Origin: Pestalotiopsis fici W106-1
Lineage: Eukaryota > Ascomycota > Sordariomycetes > Amphisphaeriales > Sporocadaceae
Reading direction: 5' to 3'
Assembly: GCF_000516985.1 (NCBI RefSeq)
Contig: NW_006917092.1
Coordinates: 2,930,619-2,994,618, forward strand
Length of the DNA: 64,000 nucleotides
The position numbers and the translations under genes are program-made. Below are positions 44,587 through 54,712 of this stretch, piece after piece (position 1 is the first letter of the stretch; every line of letters starts with the position of its first letter). The notes under the pieces were generated by a model. The model was not told where the DNA came from and ran no database searches. It worked only from the letters and a program-made list of their open reading frames with translations.

Positions 44587-46378
44587 CTAGTCCCAAATCC
44601 AGCTAACAAAACGTATTGGGCCAGTGATCTTCTCTTCAGGCTCATCGGGATACTGGTCCGCCTGTTCGATCGCATCGTCGAGTGGAATGCTTTTGAGCGG
44701 CACGATCTTGGTTTTCTTGATAAACTTCCAGATGAGATATGCGAACAGCACCAGAGGAATATCACTAGAAGGACATATTAGCAACTAATCGAGGCCAAGC
44801 ACTTGGGATCGGCACTCACAGATAAGACGACACAAAGGTAGCGGAATCCCATTGTCCATCACAGAAAACAGTGAAACCAGCAGTAAACAAGATAAGGATG
44901 CACATGAACAAGGCGACAGCAGAACTGTAGAAAGTCCACGAGTTGTTCCAGGGCAACCTGTCGGCACTAATGCCCTGCTTGCTGAGTGCCATCTTCAGTC
45001 TCAAATGGTTCAACAGAATGGTCGACCAGCTAATAAGCACACCAGCGGCTGTCAAATCGACGAGCCACCAGAACACAGTGTAGGCGCCGTTGCTCATGCT
45101 CATGAAACTGAGGGGCATGAAGCAGACGAACAGACCGACGCACATGTATGGCACTCCCCAGGACGTAGTGCGCAGGAAGATCTTGGGAGCTTGGCCCTTG
45201 AGCGCGAGACCGTAAAGCACACGAGTTCCAGTGAGAAGACTCTGGTTCTGAGCAGACCAGGCAGAGGTAATCACCACGGCATTGACAATCGATGGGATAG
45301 CCTTGATACCAGCAGCCGAGGCAGCAATGACAAACGGACTCTGGGCAGCAGTTCCAGACTCGTCGCCCAACCGCTCGTCGTTGCTGGCAACCAGCATGCC
45401 GACAATCAGCACTGCCAAGATGTAGAAGATCACGATACGGGCAAAAACGCGCTTGCAAGCCTTTGGAATCGCCCGCTTCGGGTTCTTGGCCTCGGCGGCA
45501 GCCATGGCCAACGATTCCACGCCAGCAAAAGAGAACACTGCGCCAGTCATGACACTCCAGAAGCCCAGGAACTTGCCCCAGTCGCCGCTTGCAATTGGCA
45601 GCAACTCCACAAAAGGGCCTGGGTCCTGCCAATATCTGAACCCTATCCTCTCCGTGCCCGGGACACCTCCGAGGTTGATGACGAGACCAAGAATGATGAG
45701 GAAGATCACCAACAAGATCTTGATAATCGCAAACGTGAACTCGATTTCACCAAAGATTCTAATGACGGAGAATCCGACGGCAGCTGTGAGGACCATGAAG
45801 ATGACGATCCACACTGCGGGGTTGATGTCCGGCCACCAGTACTCGAACAAGACGACAATAGCAGTGATTTCGGCAGGAATAGACAGGACGTTGCCGTACA
45901 CCAGGTTCCAACCAATGGCGAAACCGAGAGCCGGGTCGACCAGGAACTCGGCATGTCGGACGAAGGAACCAGTAACGGGGAGAAGAGCGGCGACTTCTCC
46001 GAGAGCAAATTGCACGGCGCACACGACAAGACCAACCGTGGCATAGCCAAGCAGTGCGCCGAGAGGACCAGCCGTTGCCACGGCGCTGCCGAGACCGAGG
46101 AAAAGACCCGTTCCGATGGCACCTGCAATACCGAGCATGGACAAGTGGCGCTGCTGCAGACCGCGCTTGAGGTCGCGGTTCTCCTCGGCGGTCACGAGAT
46201 CACCATCATGGTCGCCGCCGAAGGTGCTAGAGGCAACGCCGCGCTCGGCGTCGACCGTGCCATACTGGCTGATGATCTGGTCTTTGGGATCCTGAGAAGC
46301 CATGGCGTTGGCGTGAGCGGCGGCGAGGAGTGGCAGTCTTGACTCTTCGACGTTATCGTCGTCGTCGACTCCAGACAT
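44587..46378 (-). CDS. Amino-acid permease of the fungal YAT (APC) family, two exons
   Basis: Minus-strand exons 46378-44820 and 44764-44587 join over a 55-nt intron (GTGAGT..CTTCTAG), giving 578 residues. An 80-residue hydrophilic cytosolic N-terminus precedes about 12 hydrophobic segments. The family signature at the first membrane segment is present (RHLSMLGIAGAIGTGLFLG), as is the consensus region near segment 8 (FSFAGVESLAMAAAEAKNP), where the Glu lines the substrate path. The protein ends with a Lys-rich cytosolic tail. It imports amino acids with protons across the plasma membrane; the substrate range is not readable from sequence. I begin at the ATG at 46378 (MSGVDDDDN); the longer frame upstream has only a GTG. 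A 496-codon antisense ORF covers it and is an artefact. Confidence 0.93.
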
Positions 46379-48396
46379 GCTGGAAACCCTTCGGGACGCG
46401 GTACGAACCACAGCGCAAACCTTATATAGCTATCGCGAACCCGCGGTCCAATGTTGGTGCGGCGATATCCGGACGTCGCACAGCTAGAAATGGCTACGCT
46501 ACCGCGGCATGGTCAGGTATGGGCTAGGTATGGGCTACGCAAGCTGACGAGGATGCCGTAATGAGATTTGATGGCGGCGGGCGGCAACGCTCTGGACTGC
46601 TTATCGCAACTGAGGGTCGGGATGTCGTGATTCGGGGGCTGCCATGGGCTGACGTGGGGCCGATTGCACAAATCATGCACAAGTTCGGCTGGCGGCATAA
46701 TATTGTGCAATCCAGGACACCGATTTCAACAATCCCCCGAATTATTGGACGGCGGCAATCTTGCGGTGGGTATTTGGGCATTTTAGTGTCGGAGGAAGGG
46801 TTCATATTCAGCTTCGCGCTCTTCGCTATCATGAGGTTTGAATACGGAATATCCGCTTTGTAACCTGCCCATGTCTTCTCTTATTAAAAGTGCGGCAATT
46901 CGCAAGAGGCATCCCCTATATGCAAATATTGCTGAGTCCTAGCATCATCATGTAAGCCTTCACAACAAACTGCACCTCTTCACTACTACACTTTAAGGAC
47001 TAAACAAACGGACGGCTAGTAGTTCTCTAGTGAATGTCTTCTTACATACTACTGGCCATCGCGACCTGTTCGAAATTTGCGAGAGAATGAACAGTATTGG
47101 AAACGCTTTGAGTCGTTTCGCACATGCATAGCAGCCTTACGCGGTTTCCCAAATTGACACCATTTCTTCTTCTGCGCCTGATGAAAATGATTCATGAATA
47201 GACTGTTTACAGTATCGAGACATGGTTTCATGCATTAGTTTCAGTGGCGAAAACTCAGAGTGTTTGCTTGAAGGCTCCCCGGCTCTAGCAATCAGGAATA
47301 GGCCAATATTTGGGAGTACATCTCACAGGCAGCATCGTCACACTGTCCAGGAATAACACAGCCTCGCATGCTTGCTATGAGTTCTTTATCATGTTATATT
47401 CTACAGTAGTTCTAGCCCTAGTAGGCCAATACCACGCATGTATGCTTCGAAGAGCGAATTACGGCCTTCGCAGTTGGTGTGGCCTAATTGTTTGACAGTC
47501 GTTGAAAGTTGGGTTTCTTGATGGGTTTCTATACTTTCTGTAGTATGAACAGGCTACTCCCATCACTACAGAACGAAAAAGAAGACCACCGAAGACGTTG
47601 TTTGAATTGGCACAATACCTCAAGTCGCGGACGCATCTAGCCAAGACTTTGTAGATGCCAAATTTCAAACTACCACTTCAGGCCTGTAGCCAAAGGACGT
47701 TCTCCATGGTTATGACAATGCGGCAATCCGCTGGCCAATCTTCTGATTATCGCTGTCAAACGTTTCTGGTAGTGGGCATGCCTGGGGGTTTTGGCCGTGG
47801 CTAGAAAGGGTCTCTAGGGAGGTCTGGGGTGGTGTCGAGCATATTGCGATCCTCACCAGTCTTGGGATGGCACTCATATGGTCTGCCTTGCGATAATCTG
47901 CACTACCTAATTGCCTAGAAATGACTGCCTCATATTGTTTTCACAAATCTTGATTGTCAAATGGTGCCTGCGGCATGCATTCGTTTCGTGGACCTTTGGG
48001 TTTGAGCATATGACGCAGGAAACCCATTTCTTATCACCATTGGGTTGTCGTATCGACTTGGAAGTGATTTGTGTGTTGGAATCTTGTATTTCGTGTTCAA
48101 TATTTGCTTCATGTTGATTACCTTCGGGCAGGGACATGTGGCGCCTGAGGCATTACAAACAGTGCACACGGCAAACCTTGAGTATGAGATATCTTGTCAT
48201 TTTACCTTGGGCATTCAACCATTTCTCAACGTATATTTATTCATGAGATCCTTCCAAAAAAAAAAAAAATATCAGACTTCTAATCTACTTTCCAGATCAC
48301 ATCTTCCTTTCACCAAAACCATTCCCGTAGTATCATCACGATTCAGTCGACTCCGTTGCCTTCAGTCAAATTTCAGAGATTGCGAATCAGTTGCCC
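46379..48396. other. Divergent intergenic region, 2.0 kb
   Basis: Promoters of the permease (minus) and of the ubiquitin-like gene (plus) lie here. An A13 run lies at about 48258-48270. No gene supported. Confidence 0.6.
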
Positions 48397-49964
48397 ATGA
48401 TGGCACCATCCGAGCACAAATGGAATTGCACCCTTGAAGATGGCTCCATCATCATCCGACAACAGTCGCCGGCCTTTGCTTTTGCGCAACTCAAGATCCA
48501 GTTCCATCGCACAATCCGTGTCCCCGACAATGGCGACATAGAAAATCTTCCACCTAGCATGGGAGTGTTTCCACTCTTCAAGATTCACGACTATGTGAAT
48601 AAACTGCCCAAATCAATTGCTGTCAAGGGAGGCGTGTTCTTTCCCATGTATCGTAAGTTTTTGCCTCTAGCAGGTGCTAACCGCGAAGCTAAAATGTCCT
48701 CTCCCTGATCAGAGAAAGAAGCAACATGGATCAAGTTCACAGCATCCGACCCGTTCCTCGTCAAGATCTATGCTGGAGGAGTCAACGCTATCTCTGGAGA
48801 GCACTGCGCAGAAGACTTGACTGCTCAAGTCCGCCGCCTGAAGGTCCAAGACAAGGGTGATTCGATCCAAGACTACGTCATCACCCCTCAACAGCTATGG
48901 CTGGATGGTTTCGCAACCTCACCTGGTGTAGTCAAGCAATTTGTTGCCATGCCTCTTGGCACTGGATACAGTGTAGAGGCTCAAGTCGCAGGACAGGAAG
49001 AGCTTGGAGGAATCCAGCTCGAAGTCACGCCCCTTGACCTTGATAAGTTCCAGGAGATCAAGTTGAAAGAATTGGGATCAAAGGGATTGAAGAAGCCAGT
49101 CAGCAATGGATTCTATGTCAAAATCCGGACACTCAGGGGAAATATCATAGAGATACCTTTCAGCCCAGAGGCCACAGTTTATCAACTCAAGTGTGCAGTG
49201 TGCAAATCAGAAGGTATTCCAACGGATCAACAGAGAATGATATATGATGGCTGCCAGCTAGAAGATGGTAAGTCGAGTTACAAATACATTGATGTCCACT
49301 ATCGATATGCTAACAAAATTTGGAGTCTTACTCCTCGCCAACTATGGAATCACAACAGTATGTATTGGATATTCGAAGCTAGTTCTACATGCTAATACTC
49401 GTCTAGGGTTCTACGATTCATCTTGTCCTCAAATTGCGTGGCGGAGGAATTGCCCCGAAAGCTATGGGCCTCGCTGCTGGAGGAATGATCAAGCAAAGCA
49501 TTTGCAAGGATACCCACAACCCGGACCTATGGGACCGTGATGCAACCATGGCCTTTCGAGTCCACCTATTCAACAGTCAGGACTTCTTGAAGTTCACTGG
49601 CAGGGCACCACCTCCATGTCCAATCGAAGCATCAGACTACGCTGAAGCAGGCCTTCCGTTTTTTGACATGGGCGAGGAGACTACAGACATTTCGGGACAA
49701 TTTGACAAGGTCAAGAGTGTAAACGAACTGGATCAGCAGAAAGGTTTCACTCAAGGCCCCGAAGCTAAGGTCGAGACGAGCATTATCGAGCTGGATAAGC
49801 ATGGCTCGTTCCTCAACTATAAACCTAAGCCCAACAGCCTCTCTACCAAGGTTGTCGATAGAGAGGGTCTGATCAACTCGGATGGTCCTCTCCGCGACTT
49901 TCGCTGCCTCCATGACCTCGAGCTGGAGCTGAGTAACCTCAACCTGGACGATCTTGAAGAATAG
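48397..49964 (+). CDS. Protein with an embedded ubiquitin-like domain, four exons
   Basis: Exons 48397-48652, 48713-49267, 49326-49357 (32 nt) and 49407-49964 give 466 residues; introns are 60, 58 and 49 nt. The N-terminal part is unnamed but carries QLWLDGFATSPGVVKQFVAM and GTGYSVEAQVAGQEELGGIQ, a block I have seen in other fungal proteins that precede a ubiquitin fold. The ubiquitin-like domain spans residues about 219-294 (YVKIRTLRGN, EGIPTDQQRMIYDGCQLED, then HLVLKLRGG). Gly293-Gly294 is not terminal: about 170 residues follow, beginning GIAPKAMGLAAGG. Ile44- and Val70-equivalents are kept, while the Lys48 equivalent is Cys and the Lys63 equivalent is Thr, so chain building like ubiquitin is unlikely. 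The tiny third exon encodes the end of the QLED loop and NYGITT. Two adjacent ATGs (48397, 48400) could start it. Confidence 0.88.
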
Positions 49965-51006
49965 ATCACCAGTGGGATGCCGCTTGCGAGGGAGCGTTTG
50001 TGTATGGCCATGACAGTGTCGTAAGACACATGATTTGCATTGCGATGGATCTGCTATAAGGATTGGTATCAGCTGATGACAGCATCTTTGAGGGCGCGAC
50101 TTCCTAAAAGGCAAGTCTGAGAAAAGAAGCTCGATGATGGACGCAAACACGATTGCGATGATGAATATCCTCCAGCATTAACTGTATGGCGAGGAGAGCA
50201 GTTGCATGGGGCTTTCAGATCATGTACTTGTGTGACATTGGTGTCACTGTAACTGGTAGATATCAATTCATATTGATGCTGATTATCACAGTTTCTCACC
50301 CACTCGATACCCCCCTTGCTATGATGTTGACTTGGACCGCCTTTTGTACATCGAGTGTCCGTGGAACCCGCGACTTTGAGCTTAAAACCCCTATAGCTAC
50401 ATGACTTTAGAATGGCGCCATTCATACCGTGCGCACTGTCGACAAAATGACAAAATGTTCCAAGTAAAAGGAAGATTTTATTTTCACTTTGGGGAAAGGG
50501 GGATATCCTGCATGTGTAGTTGACTCCAAGAAAAGACGAATTCATTCACGACCGAAGGAATAGATGGAATTGCAAAGCCGCTTGGTAATGGAGACCAGAG
50601 CTTTCATGATCCTGGAAGTCACATTCGCTTTACCAGAGCGGCACTTCCATTGTAGAAACCTGCGAATTCTGTCGGGGCTCCCAAACTTAAAGCCGGAAAC
50701 ATCGATTGATATCTCCCTTCCACCTTATGTACGATGTGGCCTTTTTGCTCTTTAGTTGTAATAACGTTTGGGGGTGGTGGCCAGGGACTCACGGGGAAGT
50801 GACCAACTCGAAAGGTTGTCCTTGCCTACAATAAGGTTTTGCGTCACTCGAATTGTTGTTGACCTTGAGGGCAACTTTTACAGGTTACTTCTTCTCCTGC
50901 GTCTTCTCAAGTGTAAATATAAGCCGTACAACATTGTAAACAGCAAGACTTATCACATGTGCTACGTCAACCTCGTACACAATATCGATTCATTCGACCC
51001 TATACC
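49965..51006. other. Intergenic region, 1.0 kb
   Basis: Between two tandem plus-strand genes; no gene seen. Confidence 0.6.
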
Positions 51007-52534
51007 ATGCAGCACATCTATTCACAATTGTTGGAACGACTAAAGGTCTACCTCCGTGGCCAAGGGGATGTAAATGACGTTCTCTTTGGGCCAGACAATG
51101 GCTCTGGATTGTTCGACCAAGTAGAAAGAGACGCAACCCAGACAGGAATGAGTGAAAAGCAATGTAAGTTTCCCATTGCTGCCCTCTGCTCGGGCGGATG
51201 GCCTGGTGTTTCTGTCAATTCCTTCTTGATGCTGATAGTAGCGTTACATAATAGTATTCACAGCTTGTTCAACCTTCCTCACAGAGAGGATTGTGGAGGA
51301 ATACGCACGCATGGCGGGACACAAGACAATCGTTCGAGCAAGAGAGGTTCTCTCATTCCTTATGGGCCCCGAAGTGCAAAAAATACTTGGCTTCAAGCCC
51401 GTGCCCCTGTCAATGCTCAATGACATAATCGCAGGGTCAGCAGACGGTGAGGCTGCCTTCCCGCGTTCCATCATCCCGATTTCTGACATTATACCAGATG
51501 ATTACACCAAACCGGAAGATTGTCCGGCATTTTTCTGGAACCTGAACGAGTTTGTGATTCCTCTCTGGTCATCTAAATACGACCCAGCTCTCGACGACGA
51601 AGAAATGGGCAGATATTGCACGAGCCACTACACTCTTACGTTAGCCCTGGAAGCATTTAAGAAACAGCCATACGAGTACAATGTGTGTCATACAGTCTTT
51701 TCCGTCATTCGTTCATGGCTTTCACATCACGAAGCCCCGCGAAAGTATGATGTTGTTGACTGGAGGGATGGTATGCAGCAGCTCCAAAGCAAGGCAGAGG
51801 AGTTACTTCAGCGGGAGGACCCGTTGGAAGTACATGTGGCCCTGACCGTTCTGAAAGCACTGGTGCCCAAATATAAAAATCACGCTGGGGATTCTCCTCC
51901 AATGCTTCCCCAGGTTCTCCCAGTGCTCCGGTCTCGGGAAGAAATGTGGTATCTACTCTTCCCTTTGCAGAATCAAGATCCTCCGGTCGTTGGACCTGAA
52001 GAGGATGGGCAGTCTATGCCCTCGACACCCAGCTCTTTGAGGCATTTGGTTCCTGAAATGAAGGATAGTGCGGACTCGGCAGTGTCGATAAAGGAGTCTC
52101 AAGACGAGGATATGGACCTTGATACGCCTGGGTCCCCTAATGATGCACCTATGTCCCCTAATGATGCGCCTGGGTCTTCTAATGATGCACCTGGGTCCCT
52201 TAATGATGCGCCTGCATTGCCTCGGTTGTATCGGTCGCCACCATCGGACAGGCCAGAAGTACTCATAGGATCCTGTGGAATCTGTGAGTGTGAGATTGAG
52301 GTCGATGAAAATGCCCTCCGGAGCCTCAGTGGTCGACTACTATGTGGACAGTGTTACCGTCACAGACAAAAGGTGCACTGCGCAAACTGCAACCGGATCT
52401 TCCCAGTCACACCATTCGCCAATGTCGACCGAGATGGAAAGCCGTTGTGTTCCACGTGTGGGGTTCTGTCTAGGGGACAATCGAAAGAGACAGATCAACC
52501 CTCTCTTCCACAAGCAAGCGGATCTGTCGTGTGA
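51007..52534 (+). CDS. Unknown protein with NDAP repeats and a C-terminal four-CxxC zinc-binding-like region
   Basis: Exons 51007-51163 and 51264-52534 join over a 100-nt intron (GTAAGT..TTCACAG), giving 475 residues. The acceptor was chosen because it alone keeps the frame (LTERIVEEYARMAGHK). The first 310 residues look globular and helical and match no family I know. Residues about 341-368 are four tandem seven-residue units containing NDAP. The C-terminus has four CxxC pairs from C390 (CGICEC), then CGQC, CANC and CSTC near 454, the spacing of a two-zinc treble-clef or LIM-like module with nearby His. Its tandem neighbour upstream carries a ubiquitin-like domain, so a role with ubiquitin-like signalling is conceivable but unproven. 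Confidence 0.82.
52127..52210 (+). repeat. Four tandem 21-bp repeats in coding sequence
   Basis: Units of the form CCT-(G/A)(G/T)G-TCN-NNT-AAT-GAT-GC(A/G) encode P-G/M-S-x-N-D-A four times. Frame is kept by the 21-bp period, so copy number could vary without harm. Confidence 0.9.
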
Positions 52535-53946
52535 GAGACTGGACCATTGAACCTGGGCGACTGCAGACTCAATAACGAAGTGCGCATCAAATACGACCAG
52601 TGTTTTGTGGACACGAAGCCCGACCTGTCTCCAGGAATGGGAAACTCCCTGGGTAGAATCATTTTATGTGATGCTCACCCTATTCTTGTTTTTTCTTTTG
52701 TCTGTCAGGATAACTACAGGAGCTGCTGAAAATTAGAGGGTAGGCTTAGGTCATGAATAGTGCTTGCTGGGAATAGAGCCTTGGATGGCTTCTCTCTCCC
52801 ATCACAGATCGGGGTCGCTTAGCTGTATGAATAAAACAATCCCAGTTTGGTTCTTCATACAGCCTCAACTACCACTCTCAACTTGGGGCTTCTTAGAAGA
52901 CCTCAAGCGGGTCACCAGGGTCGAAGTCGTGACAAAATATGTGCATGTTTCCAGCCAGATGTTGACCGACGTGGTGGGGAGACACCTACTTCCTCGGGAG
53001 CACTACAAAAATAGCCCTTGCACTACATGTTCTTTAACTATCAAACTCTAGCCACAGCTTGGTGGCGTCGACGATACAACAATGAAAATCCAGGCTGGTT
53101 GAGTCAAACCTGTCAGTAGGTATTTGATACGATGCGGCAGTCAACACTCTCTTGCAACTGCGCTGATTCTTGATCTGATTCGGAGACTAATCTAGCTAGA
53201 GTAGACAACTAATGCTTTTGAATTGATTGGTATGGGATTTTAAGATACGCATCAGTCGAAAATTCTAGTGAATTTGACGTGTCACAATAGAGAGCGTTAG
53301 GGAGAGGTAGGAGATTCAACATTGTAAAGGTGGTCTTTCGGTTTGAGTTGCAGCACGCGTAAAAACTCTTGACTCTTACAAATCGGTCCACAACAAGATG
53401 GAACGGGATGGCCAAGGTAGGCGTCCTCAAAATTGTTGGCTCTATTGAGACGCATGAGTGCATCAGTCCGTGGCTTCACTGTTGCTCTCTCGGCCTTTCC
53501 TTGAACCTTTTATTACAGTTTTCTGCAAACATCCTCGGTGCTATTTACCTAAAGCGACTCTGGCTACCAGGGCTCGCGAGCAGTTTTGCGGGAGTTTGCC
53601 ACAACAAGGGGCCGTAACCTCTCTCTGTCTCTGTAACCGAGCCGATCAAGGGTGCAACTATAAACTATGCTGCATTTACCGGATATTGGGGTTTGGCGTC
53701 CGAGGTTGGATGACTGAGCGGCCTCGAACTTGTGCTGGTGCTTTGATCAAGTGATAGAAAGCTGGGATGGCGAACTTGATACCTCCTGCAACATTTACAA
53801 AAATGCTCGATGTATTTACCCATCTGATCTCGCGACAAAAAGGCTTTGGCCGAAGGGATAATGGATTGGGAGCATCTAGGACCTGCTTGAATGCTGCTGA
53901 ACTCTTTATTGGGTGATGAGGCTCGCCACATTTCCAGAGCCAGAGA
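52535..53946. other. Intergenic region, 1.4 kb
   Basis: Only short ORFs without coding character; nothing supported. Confidence 0.55.
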
Positions 53947-54712
53947 GTGCCAGCTCTGGCAATGCTACCATACCTTAATGACCAAGTATATCCCCACTGC
54001 ATGACCAGAAGCTGTCTTGAGTATTCAAATTTTTCACCAAAAGAGTCCAGATATGCACCGAAGACTCTTATCCACGATAAATTGACGGGCAATGCCTCGA
54101 TCCGCGAAACGAGAGCCTCCTCCTCCAAAGACAACAACGTCCACGACCTCTGCCTGGCCCGTTGGCTGAAGAACCCACAATGTACACCCTACGATATCCT
54201 CGAGCAGATCAAGGGGGCCAAGTATAACAAGAGGCGGTTCTATTAGTTTGTCAAGATTTACCATCCGGATCGGTGGCCACACACTACACACCATGGAGCC
54301 AGCAAGTACACCCGGGCGTAACGATATTGCCTCCATGTTTCCGCGAATGCGATGCTGTCGGATACCGTCAAGAGGAGGACGTATAACCAGCGGGGTTTGG
54401 TCTGGGACGGCAGCCACGGCGCCGTCGGTTGTGAGCGAAGAGGACCTGCGACAACTATGGCCCCTGCCGCCGCAGTCCCTCTAGCAGCCAAAAGATACCA
54501 GAAAGAACGCAACAGGGCAGGACGGGGAATAAAAGTGTCAAAACAGCGCATCGAAACAGGCAGCGGTCTTGATCTGCAACAAGACCGTTGCCCTCATTCT
54601 CGTGCTCCTCGCCATGGCGGGCGGATATGCCCAGCTTTCCTGGGCGGAACCACATGACAAGGCGGATTAAAAGACACCAGTCACAAAATCATGAAGTGTT
54701 GTATGAAGATGC
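53947..54712 (+). pseudogene. J-domain (DnaJ-like) protein pseudogene
   Basis: One frame carries NPQCTPYDILEQIKGAKYNK, a stop (TAG, 54244-54246), then FVKIYHPDR with the HPD tripeptide at 54262-54270, another stop (TAA, 54319-54321), then RYCLHVSANAMLSDTVKRR. This is the order of helices II-IV of a J domain, and apart from the two stops the frame is open from 53947 to 54657. Further on, a hydrophobic stretch (TVALILVLLAMAGGY, about 54584-54628) like the membrane segment of related fungal J proteins lies in another frame, so a frameshift has also occurred. A functional member would bind Hsp70 through HPD. Both stops fit Gln codons changed by C-to-T, but other origins are possible. The 5' limit is uncertain. 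Confidence 0.72.

Noticed and set aside
44852..46342. 496-codon plus-strand ORF
   Set aside because: Antisense of the amino-acid permease; composition is that of a shadow frame (Glu/His/Asp-rich without domains).
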